Source: Uranotaenia lowii (taxonomy: Eukaryota > Arthropoda > Insecta > Diptera > Culicidae). Taken from it: 64,000 nucleotides of DNA. The position numbers and the translations under genes are program-made. Within the stretch, counting starts at the first letter, position 1. Each line of letters starts with the position of its first letter. Shown piece by piece: positions 44,301 through 56,500 of the stretch. The stretch lies in contig NC_073693.1 in NCBI RefSeq assembly GCF_029784155.1, positions 147,438,843-147,502,842 on the forward strand, read 5' to 3'. The notes beneath the pieces are model-generated. The model saw only the letters and a program-made list of their open reading frames with translations. It did not search any database and was not told where the DNA came from.

Positions 44301-47300
44301 TTGTTTATTTTTGAAATTATGTCCTAGAAGAAGCCAATTTTGTTCATGAAGGTACTCGTGATATAGCTCAGTTGGTAAATCAGTTGCCTCCTGAGCTGAT
44401 ATCCGTGAGTTCGAGCCCAAGAGTAAACATCGATCAGAGTTGTTCCAGATAGGTTTTTTAATACCTGGTGCGCCAACTGCATCGAAAATTCAGACAAAAA
44501 AAAAATGGATTTTGAACCTTCATTCAGAATTTTTTTTTTGTAAACTCACTTACTTTAGCAAGCTTCTGACCCATAAGCATAACCGTTTTAAGCATTGGAT
44601 GAAAATGTATCAAATATTCAGAAATAAAAGTAAAAAATAAGATTTGCGGTTCAAAAAAGTTTTTTTTACTACTCTTGTAAACTCGATTAAAATTTAAGAC
44701 TAAGTTAGAACCTTTGATTTTGAAGAATCCGCAATATATGTAAATTTTGTAAATAAAATTTCCAGCTGAACTTTTACATAAGGTGAAAAAACAAGTTCAA
44801 AAATTATCATTTAATATTTCATAATTTGAATCCTGTTATTAAAGTTTTCAAAATCAAAATCAAGATTTTTCAAAAAACAAATTCTTTGAAATGCATTTAG
44901 ATCTTATGTGATTTTCACCAGGTTTGGGTTTCTAATCTAACTTAGATAAATTTAGAATTTTAATTTTCACTCAAGAATCAAAGTTATCAAACTCCAAGCT
45001 CCTTCAATTTGAATCCCTGATGAAATTTAAACATCGATATTTTAATATTGATCATAAAACTTAAATTTGAGCTAAATCTGAATACAAACCTTGAATTTTA
45101 GTTCCAAGTCTGAATTCTGCAATTTGAATTCTAAGCCTGAATCTAAATTCCGGATAAGAAATCCTATGAATTTGAAAACAAAAAGCGAAATTTGTATCAG
45201 AACTCTTGACCACAAATCTTTTATTTGAATTTGAACTTAGGTTTTCAATATGATTTTTTTTTTCAATTATGTATTCGTGATTGAACTTGAAAATTTTTAA
45301 TAAAATTGCGAATAACGAAATTTTTACATATTTTTAATTTCTGGAGTCATGAAACTTTGTTTATGACTCAACTCTGCACATAAATTGAGAATAAAAATTT
45401 CAGATCGAAATCTTAAAAGTGGTTTGAATTTCAAATATTTTTTTTTTCATATTCCGAAATTCAGAGTTTCGAATATGGAAAATTCATCACATTTAAGATT
45501 GAAATGCAACATTTATGTTGGATCAAGTATCCGGGCTTGGCAAATCCATGGCAATTTTATCCTGAAACCTTGAGAAATAAGGGCATATTCTTTTAAGTTT
45601 TTCTTGAAAGGAGCTAAGTTGGCCTTGCTCGAGAACGATCGTTTGTTTTTCCGCGACCGCGTTTTTCTTCTGTGGTCTTTAAATTAAATTTTTGTTTTCC
45701 ATTATTAAGATTTTTTTTCGAAGTTAGTCATTGTAGTGATTAATTTACTTAAACATAACGAAAATTCTTGATGTTTTTGTAGATAGATTTTCGGGAAAAC
45801 CGGTAATAGAATTCGAGTTCAATCCGTGCATTTTTGTCGATTTGTGGAGTGAAGAAGATGTCTATTTAGATCCGGAAGGATTTTTTTTATCGATTTGAAT
45901 TAAAAATTTAAAGAAAGTTATTTTGAATCAGTGATAAAGGTGAAGAAACTTAGTGATTTTTTTAAAGTTTATTTTCTTTCTGACAAGGGAGATTATTTCC
46001 GGGTACAGTAGTAAAATAAAAGTGCCAGCGTCGTAGCTTTTTCCTTTAGATTGCTTGGTTTTTTTCAAGGCGAAAGGAATCAACAAAGGAATAAAATCAG
46101 CTAAGTACCACTTGAACATTGATCGTTATAAATTTCATTATATTAAATAATAAAATAGCTTAACTCTATTATTGGGGACTAGATAATCTGGTCCAAATCC
46201 GTATAATTTGGTAAGCTTAGTCTAACTTTATTGGGATTCAATATTTGGGACACAATTACTATCAACAAGTGAGAATTTTTTTTTGAAAAACTGTTGTAGA
46301 ATTGTGGTCCTGGAATGAGATTTCGAGTTTTGGAGTCAAGATTGTTACACTATTGTTACTCTTGAATCATTTACGTAGTTCATCAAAATTTGATTAGAAA
46401 ATTCAAATTTTATGTTTAGTACAACATTTCACTTGGCATCTTCGAACCTTCATGGGGGGTTTTAATTAATTTAATTAATTTAAATTTTTGCACGTGATTG
46501 ATTAACAAGTTTTATTTGAAGATACCAGAAACTATTTTCTACGCAGACAATAAGGCTATTTGAAGATAGTATACTGAACTCATCTCCAGTTTTTTTACAC
46601 GTTTAAAAGGTTTTGTATTTTCTGGGTAGCATTTGAAAAATAAAAATGCGAATTATAGGGGCCCCCCGAGAAAAATTGCCCGGGCCCCCCGATTGCTTAA
46701 TCCGGCTCTGTAGAAAGTGTAATATAAACCCGGATTACTATTTTGATTGTATCTTCACAATAATTGAACCTATTTTCGTAAATTTTACGTTTTTAGTATC
46801 TAGTTGGAGTCTGAAAACTAAGCCGAACGACAAAATGGTAAAAAAAGCGTTTTTGAGCAAAGGTAATAACCATTCCGGTTGAAATAATGAAATTTCACTA
46901 TATCGGCTAAACTTTGGCTGATTTAAAGATTCATTTAAAGTAAAAAATAATTTTTGATTTCCGATGTCATAGGGTAACGGACTTATTTTGGACCCCGTGT
47001 ACATATTTTGGACCACCTTGTAGCTTTTTTCCAATGTTTCTCTCATAAATCATGTTATTCTGAAAATTTTGAACGAATATATTAAAAGCTACTTCATATG
47101 ATTCTAATCATATCGTACATTGCATTTAAATCAGCTGATAAAAGAAAGAAAATTGAAAATTAAGTTTTGATTTTTCACAGTTGGACACAGTTGGTTATTC
47201 TTAAGAAGTGTAACTAAATAAGAACAGAGTTTGAAACGAAACGTTTTTTTTATTTAAAAATTTTACAAATACTATACTGATACAACATATTCTTTTAGAA

Positions 47301-47445
47301 ACCAATATTGACTAAACTGAATAACGTGTTTTTTTTTGTTTTTCTAAACGCTCAACACAACACATTATTTACACAAGGCCACAAAATTTACATTTTTCTG
47401 AATTGGAAAGGTAATTTCGACTAATTTGGGTACCCTGAATCTGAA

Positions 47446-47532
<87 letters not shown>

Positions 47533-50500
47533 CAATTTCTGTGGGTTTGTTTGTTTGTTTGTTTGTTTGTTTGTTTGTTTGTTTCTTTGGTTGTTTGTTT
47601 GTTTGTTTGTTTGTTTGTTTGTTTGTTTGTTTGTTTGTTTGTTTGTTTGTTTGTTTGTTTGTTTGTTTGTTTGTTTGTTTGTTTGTTTGTTTGTTTGTTT
47701 GTTTGTTTGTTTGTTTGTTTGTTTGTTTGTTTGTTTGTTTGTTTGTTTGTTTGTTTGTTTGTTTGTTTGTTTGTTTGTATGTTTGTTTGTTTGTTTGTTT
47801 GTTTGTTTGTTTGTTTATTTGTTTGTTTGTTTGTTTGTTTGTTTGTTTGTTTGTTTGTCCTCTATAGCCGTCTTAAGAGCTAGAGAGCTGAAATTTGGCA
47901 TGGATGCTCATTAGGACCAGGAATGATGAAAAACGTTTTCAGATTTTTGGATGACCCCTTCTGAAGAGGGTCGTCCATACAAGACAAATACTGTTTTCGC
48001 GATATGGACGTTATTTTTCGTCGGATTGTGATGAAAATTTACACATGAGTGTTTTGAGAGACAAGCAATCGATTCCTGCTATCGTAGTTAGGAACAGGGG
48101 TCGGCCAAAGGGGTCGTCCATATCAACTGTTCAATGTTTCAACGACATTGACGTTATTATACATTTGATTGAGATGAAAATTTGTACAAAGCAGTTTTAG
48201 GTGACGTGCAATCGATTTCAGCTATCAAATTTTGTGTATTGGGTCGGCAAAAGGGGTCGTCCATACAACACTAATAATGTTTTGGCTATATTGGCGTTAT
48301 TATAGATCGATTTGCAATGAAAATTGGCACATGAGTGTTTTGAGAGACGAGCAATCGATTTCAGGTATCTAATTTAGGGTGACGGGTCGGCCAAAGGGGT
48401 CGTCCATATGAACTATTCACTGTTTCTGCGATATTGACGCTAATACACATTGGATTTTGATGAAAATTTGCACATGGGAGTTTTAGGGGACGAGTAATTA
48501 ATTTCAGGTGTCAAATTTTGGATCAAGGGTCGGCAAAAGGGGTGTTTACTGTTTTCGCTATTTTGTCGTGATTATGCATCCGATTGAGATCAAATTTTGC
48601 ACAGGGTAGGTTTGAGAGAAGGGCAATTGATTTCAGGTGCCCACTATTGAATCAGGGGTCGGACAAGGGGGTCATCCATACGAAATGTTTACTATTTCCG
48701 CAATATTGTCGTGATTGTACATCTAATTGTAATAAAAACAAGTAGAAACATGGGAGGTTTCCAGCATGGATAAATAATTTCAGAAGTCACATTTTGGGCA
48801 GAGGCCAGCAAAGCGAATCTTCCATATTAATTGTTCAATGTTTTTGCAATAATTAAATTACTATGCATTGAATCGAGACAGAAATTTATGCACTCGAGTT
48901 TTACAAAATGGATAATCGATTCCTGGATTCAAGTTTTGAATCAAACGAAAAAAAGGGATTATCCATATAATTTTTTTTCATCGATAATTCTGTTAATGAG
49001 TATCGGATATATGTGAAAATTCATACACGGAAGTTTCACGACACGGGTGATCTATTCCTGATTTCAAATTTTGTATCAAAGAACAGAAAAAGGGGTCGTC
49101 CTGCTTAAAACTTTTGCAGTAATTTCTTTTTTATGCATCGGATCGAGAAAAAAAATTTATTTTCGAAAGATTTACAGAACGAGCAAACAAATCCTGATTT
49201 CATATCAACTGTTTCATGTTTTTGCAATAATTGCATGATTATGCATCCGATCAAGATTAGAATTCATACACGGGTGTTCTTTTCGACAGTCAATATCAGT
49301 TTGATAGACAATAAAAAGGGTGTGTTAAAAAATACTGTTTTAAATTTTATTCAATATTATCGTAAAAATGCATACCAATTACCTTTCACACACACACACG
49401 CTCATCACATATTAGAAGTTGAAAACGAAACGGAGTTCGTACGGGATCAGCTAGTATGGAATATTTCTAACAGCTTTTGTTATTAAATTATCTTTTGAAA
49501 ATAGGGTCAAGTATTTAAGAAATTTCTGCACTGTTTATACAAAAATTCAAATCAAAAACATATAATTTTAAAATAAAAGTTTCGAATGAATTATCAACTT
49601 TCCTCAAGAATTCAAGTAATTTGGAAATCTGCGCAATAGTTATAGAAGTTTTAAGTTGTTTTTTTTTTTACTTTTTCTCATTTATAAAATTTTCAAGAAG
49701 TTTTAAACTATACTGAATTCTAGACATTTTTAAGCAAACATGTAATCTTGCAGGTTTCAATCAATATGTTAAATGAAATAAAGTTTTTTTTTACATTTGC
49801 TGCAGTTATGTCAAAACTACTATTTTTTTTTAAATTGTTGAATTTTACAATCTTAAGATCATGCATCATTTTCATCATAACATTATCCCTTAATTGCATG
49901 AAGTGTGATAAACAGAATCATAATCTGACTTTTTCATCTACGTAGGTTTGTTAGTTAATCGGTTATCATTATTATATTTTACTTCGAACTGAAACATTTT
50001 AAAACTCCGTATCACCAAAACTATAAGTGTTAGACCAAATATGATAAAAGGTTCGAGCTCAGAACGTATAACTCTACCAAATTAATCAATAAAAAAAAAA
50101 GCAACAAAATGCTGCTGCCTTGAGTCATCAATAAAATTATGTAAATTCTTATGGTGAAACGTGTTTATTAATAAAAACCTTCTGAATTGTTTGAAAAAAC
50201 TTAACTTTTTTTATTTTTGGATTTTTTTTTTAATTTTCAAATACATTTATCGAATTTTAAAGTACAGTTTTTTTTCCTATTATTTAATTGACTTGTCGAA
50301 TTTTAATTCGAACTATTTAAATTAAAGAAATAATTTTAACAACTTTGTTTTTGATTTTTAATTCAGAATTTTTCGGTACACATAAGCCATTAAATCTAAA
50401 TTTATAATAAGAAAACAATTTCAACCTTCTGTTCGTTCCAGGTAGAGATGTACCGAATATTCGGTCGGCCGAATATTCGGCGCCGAATACTGCAAAAAAA

Positions 50501-53500
50501 CCGTTAAGCCGAATATTCGGCTCACCGAATAGTTGAGCTAGGTATTCGGCCGAATAGGCCGAATAGGCCGAATATTTATTTTTCAATATTTCTACAAAAC
50601 AGACTTCTCAAATTTATCAACTGTTGTTGAATAATTTATAAAATATCTAAAAGTTATGTTGAAAAACCTTATGGATTCAGTAAAACATTTTAGATTTATC
50701 CGTGTATTTTTCACTTTGATTCACGTTTATTCCAAATTTACTTGATATATCCAGACTCGCGCATAAACCAAATAACGAATTCGTGAAAAGTTAAATCTGA
50801 CCGGAATGGCCACATATTTTTTTAAAACTTTTCGCATTTTCCCGGGTTTATTCGGAATTTTTGCTATATCAAATAAAAAAAAAAACAAATAACTCTTTGA
50901 AAATTTTTAAATTTTCTGACATAAAACGATTATTTAGTTTAGAGTAAATTTATTCGTTTGATTCGATTTGAACACTGGTGTTGTAATTCGATAAAAATTT
51001 TTAATTTGAAGTAATTTTATTTCATTTTCCTCTTGTATGCTTGAGAATAATGTATAGGTAGTTTCTGTTCAGATTTTCCCTATTTTTTTAATTTTTTTCA
51101 AAAAATCGTCCAGACTCGGAAGTGTAGATAAGTGTCGTAGAAAGTATTGTATGCTTGAAGTCAGAGATCATCGTCTTTTTTGTCAACTATTTTGATGACA
51201 TCTAGCAAAAATTACACATTCATCTATTTCGATATAAAAAAAAGCTATTTAAAATAGTTTAACACCTGTTTTGACATGTTTTTTCCCAGATTTCACTGGA
51301 ATCCAATCTCTTGTGATAAACGTCCTAGAAGCGACAAGTCATTTGATGTCCATTCAGCTAATGGTGACATTTTGAAAATAAAAGAGACCTCTACTCAAAA
51401 AAGATCTGATTCATCTGGTTGGAAATAATCAACTCAAAAACATGAAGGACATTAAGATGGTAGAAATATAAGATTTCTAATAGAAATAGCAGTAGAAATA
51501 AAAGTATTTCTATTGAAAATTCAACAGAATTTTTTTTGAAACTAATTTTTACGGCCTTATCGGTGAATGTTATGTTCTCATAGTGAGAACATTTCAAGAA
51601 TTGAAAATTATAGATGGATAGAAGTATCTTTGCAAAGATAACAACCGGTACAAGTCTGACGTCGATAGAACCGTTGTACCGTTTACGGGAGCTTTTCAGA
51701 GCGACCACATGCTTTCCTTTTGTTCGTTCGCACTGCAAGTTTCGCGGTGCGAACCACGCAAGATCAACTATTGTGTTGTGTTAGACTCAACCCTGTCCGA
51801 TTCTAACATTTCAAAATAGTTGATCCGTGATTGAACAAAAGTTAAGTATGTGGTGAAAATGCTTCTTAAAAAATTTCTACCCGCTCATTTCAACACCTAT
51901 AATTTTCTTCTAATCTTCTTCTATCCATCTATAATTTTCAATTCTTGAAATGTTCTCACTATGAGAACATAACATTCACCGATAAGGCCGTAAAAATTAA
52001 TTTAAAAAAAAAAACATAAATCACGGTGATTAATCTTAATTAACAATTCAACAGAATATTCAACCAAATATTCGGCCGAATATTCGTTTGGCCGAATAGT
52101 TGAAAAAGTCAATATTCGGTATTCGGCCTTTCGCCGAATACCACTATTCGGTACATCTCTAGTTCCAGGACTCAATATTTCAATCGGAAGTGATAAACTA
52201 CTCAGAGCTTGTAATTTTAAGCTTTAAAACATGTGATAGAAATATAAAAATCAAAACAAAAAAAAATAAAAAATTAAGAACTTTCGATAATTGTTTTTAG
52301 ATAAAATCGTCTTTTATGGATCGAACATGATTTTTAAATTCATCTTAAAAACTTTGTAACATGATTTGAAGTAGTAACTTTTAACTTAATTTCGATGCGG
52401 AATGTTAACTTACCTTGTATTTCCTTTGTTTTTTCAATATTTGCTGTAACTTTGAACTCCACATTTTTCAATTTTTATCAGTTTTCATTGATCATTCACG
52501 AAATAACCCATATCCAAAAATTTCCTTGTAAGTATAATAGAACATGAAGTTATTATTTTGAACTTCAAAAATTAATTTTATAAGCCATTTATTTTGATAA
52601 CTGGAGGATTTTTCTATAAATAGGTTTTATCTCTAACTTCTTTCACTTTTAAAATAATAATAAATATACATATTCTTCTTTTTATCAAATTAAATTAAAC
52701 CATAAATCATTGAATATATCATCCAAAGTTCAAATTGGTTTTTTCAGTTATCGAAAATTCACATTTTGAATTGCTATTATTTTTTTTCCAATTCAAAATA
52801 CTACAGCAGAATAATAAAGATGAATAAAAATTAACAATTATTATCATTTTCCTAACAACTTATCATAGTTAGTGTTTAACCTGACTGGATATTTTTTTAG
52901 AATTCAGATTTTTTTAAGCTCTGTGTTTTCGAAACGTTTATTTTAAATTTCTGAGCTTAGGAATTCTTTTGAAAGAAATTTCTAGTTCAGAATAAAGAAC
53001 ATCATTTTGAACAAAATTTTCAATGACTTACCGAAAATTTTATACTTTCATGGTGATATGATTTGAAAATTTAGTTTTTTATAAGTCCATTTTTTATTAG
53101 TTTGTGTGGTAATCATGAGTGAGAAACGGTGTTGGAAATTGCTTTCCTTTTTGGCTTTCTTACAGAAAGGCATAGGGAACGGTCAGTTGGGGATATCATT
53201 AATTAAGGGTCCAAGACCCCACTTTATAGGTACCAATCGACTCAGCTCGACGAGTTACGATGATGTCCGGGAATTTGTATGTTCCATAAAAACGTTCTTA
53301 ACACATTAACTCCTATTCTAGGTTTCACGATTTTGATGAATTTAGTATCAAAAAATTACATTTTTTTTCCTGTAGGACTTATTTCAAAACCAAAAAAAAA
53401 ACAAAATTGTTTAAAATTTTTCTATTCCATAGAACATATCATGCTTACGTTGGCTCCAAAAAAGGTAGCCATTTGCTCAGCAGCAGTAGCCAGCAATCGC

Positions 53501-56500
53501 TAAATTAATTACAAAGGCGATCAAAAATTTGACAAAAATTTCATAAAACAGCAGAGAATCGATCCCACGCCATCTAGCATGAGAGTTCAGGAGGTTAACC
53601 CCTTGACCACTAGTGAGCGTCGAGATATGTGGCTCTCAAACTTTAACAGTTTGAATTATTTGGATTATAAATGAACTCGTTGAATATAAGTTCGTTTATC
53701 CTCCAAAAAACGTACTGGGCACCTTTTTTTATATTGAGTTTAGTAATTTTTGCTATCGATTTTCTTTAATCATAATCTTTTTTATAGATTAATAATAAAT
53801 AATTCAGAAATAAGGAATCCATTATTGTGTCATTTATTTCCAAAGATAATTGACACTCTGTAAGAAAGCCTCCAATCCACTGATAAGTGTATTAAATCGG
53901 GTTTTTATTGTTTATTTTTGGTATTGTTATTATTTTTAGCTAATTTGAATTTCGAAACTGGTAGAGCAGTTACTAGTAGAGCAATTAAAACAAAAATAAT
54001 CAACTATATCTATGAGATAATCTAAATATGTTTCAAAACTTAGAAAAAAATTGTTGAAATGTGAAAAAATTAAAAGGTGAAATGTACTAAAAATTTAGTT
54101 TTTCAACACCTGTGGCTATGCAATTTTTGAAAAAAAAAACTGTTGAAAAATTTTCTCCAACGATAATTTTTTTCGTATAACAAAAGTTGTTTTGAAGATG
54201 AAACTGAGCTCTTGTGAATTTTTAAGCGAAATAAGACTGGATTTTAGATTGTTAAAAAAATGGCATATTTCTCGCACATTTTTTTTTTGTATCTATGTAT
54301 TCTACAGAACTGGAGCCAAACCAAATCAACTAAGGTTTTGGAAGTCAAAATGCATCAATTTTTGTCACGAATTTGGTGATGTCAGACTTTCTTAACTTAT
54401 CATTCGGTAGTCTGAAGGAGATTTACGTTCAAAAAATAGATCCTAATGATAAGACACTGGCCAGTATTTAACACATTGCAGAAAAAAAATTGTGGAGATT
54501 GCAATGTGCTGTAAAAATGTTCAAAACATTTGTGAAATACATGGAGGAGTTTTTCTGATTTTTCTCTATGCTTATTGAAAATTGTTTTTTTAAAGTGTGA
54601 GATGTTGCAGAAAGAAGGTTGTAGTGAAAAATATTCAACAAACAAGTGTATCTAAACAGAGCCTGGGGAAAAGTTGAAGAAAGTAAGTTCAGGAATGAAT
54701 TAACGCGAACAAACAAAACTTGACAACAACGATACGAAAGGAAAAGATTAACTGAATTATTCGCATAAACCGATTCATATCAACTATAAGTTTTTCAATA
54801 CGTTACCTTTGATGCCGGACACCCATTTTTTAGGGCTTTTGTAGCACGTTTTCTAGTCAATTTGGATTTGGTAGCTCACGATTTCACACAATTTATCAAT
54901 CAAAAAAAAAAAAAAATTTGTTTAAACAGACAGAGATCGAGGATATAAATTTATTAAAATATTAAAAAAAAGTTGGTTAATTATACTTTGAAAATGTAGA
55001 AAACCTTTCCATTAATATTTTCTTTTTATCTTTTATAATAAAAAAGTTATGAAGAAAAGAAAAAAGTTGCCCAATATACAACAAACTCCCCTAATTAATT
55101 AAAATTACTTAAATAATACTGCATTGACATATAAAGGGTAACTATCACTTTAGTTATATTTTGGTAAAAAGCATTTAAAGATTAATTTACCATTGATTTT
55201 CATTGAACTTGATTTTAAACAGAATCTTCTTTTTTTTATTTTTTTTTATTTCTTTTCATTACATTATTACTGTATATTGCATTAAACATTTTCAAGCATT
55301 TTTCTAGCTTCCAAACAAATTTTAAAATATTTTTTTTTTTCATTTCTATTTGGAAATAACCTTTAATAAGGGGTGCTTTGAATTTCGATCGATTTCTGAA
55401 ACTCAGAAGAAATATATCCACAATTCATTTATCAGACGATAGCAGACATTAAGGTGATTTTTAATTGGTTTAAATTGCATAGTTCATAATTCAGATTTTA
55501 ATTTTGTAGCAAACATAGACATCCGAATCTATGACACTAACTGGCTAATTCCACTCCTTTTTGCAGCATGACTCTGTTAAAAATCTCAAAATGATAAGCT
55601 GTAAAGCTATTTCATTAAGAAATAATCTGATAAATTCATGTTACTAACCTTTCTTAGACATCGCATAGAGAAGAACATATTTGATCCCATAGGGGATATG
55701 AGGGCATAACGAGCACCCAGGGCATAATGAGCACTACGCTTTTCTACGAAAGTACGTATTTTCTTAAATAAATTTTCATGAGGATTTGTTTCGTACTTCC
55801 TATAGTATTAATTTTTCACCAAAAAAGGAATCTCCTTATCATCTTTACAGAGATATTTAAAAAAACTAGCTTGGTTCTCAAGTTACGAAAATATTATAAT
55901 TTTTGAGCACCACGAAATAAGCTCTTATGATCTTAAAATAACCTTGATCTATAATGTACGCACTGCAACATGATGTACACATTGTATCTCAATTTTTACC
56001 ATCATACAGTTTTTGATTTTTCACTTTTATCAATTTTAAAACACGTTTTTACTTAAATTTGTTGACTAGTGGCATATAGAGCACCATATTATCGAGGCAT
56101 AATGAGCATTTTCTGCCGTAGAATCTAGCAGCGAATTAAATTTGATTTATAGCGCCACACTTTGACTAGTTTTCATCCGACGATTTAGCCTATTGGTAAG
56201 GTGTCGGAGAAGTAATCAAATGACTAGAGTTAGATTTCTGTTCGAGGTGATTTTTTTTTCATTTACAATTCATGATCGATTTTTTTATTGTTACATTATA
56301 CGTAAGGTTGCCAGAATTTTTTTTCACTCCCATCCGGGCCTAGCAATTCCGGGCATTTTTTCGAAAAAACCCAGCAAAATCCGGGCATGGATTTCAATTT
56401 TTCAAATCCAAAAACCGGGCAAAATTTAGGTGTTATTATACATAAAAGCACAGAAAAAATGCACAAAATATGAAATTAATATTTTATTAATGTAATTGCA

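Larger units (their letters stand above)
47445..49455 (-). mobile_element. Unclassified ACTAGCTGA element, copy 3, inverted and diverged
   Basis: Read on the minus strand it starts ACTAGCTGATCCCGTACGAA, has tandem ~143 bp units, then CCAAATTTCAGCTCTCTAGC, CTATAG, a tetranucleotide run (AAAC)n and a long (TA)n ending TATAGAT. This is the same order as the copies at 17673 and 19722, although the unit sequence is different. It lies in intron 1 of serpin C. Confidence 0.65.

Noticed and set aside
39168..44428. tRNA genes at 39168 and 44355
   Set aside because: B boxes are good but acceptor and anticodon arms do not form, so they are tRNA-derived repeats.
46972..47436. TA-flanked MITE
   Set aside because: The left end is plausible but the right end is not a convincing inverted match and lacks the flanking TA.
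47426..47914. Overlapping open frames of CLFV repeats
   Set aside because: They arise from the (GTTT)n microsatellite, which lacks stops in every plus frame.
47935..49300. Regularly spaced array as CRISPR
   Set aside because: The repeats are whole 143 bp units without unique spacers, in eukaryotic DNA.
53106..53309. 67-codon frame as a secreted peptide gene
   Set aside because: It overlaps a MITE terminus and its internal CAATCGACTCAGCTCGACG phrase.
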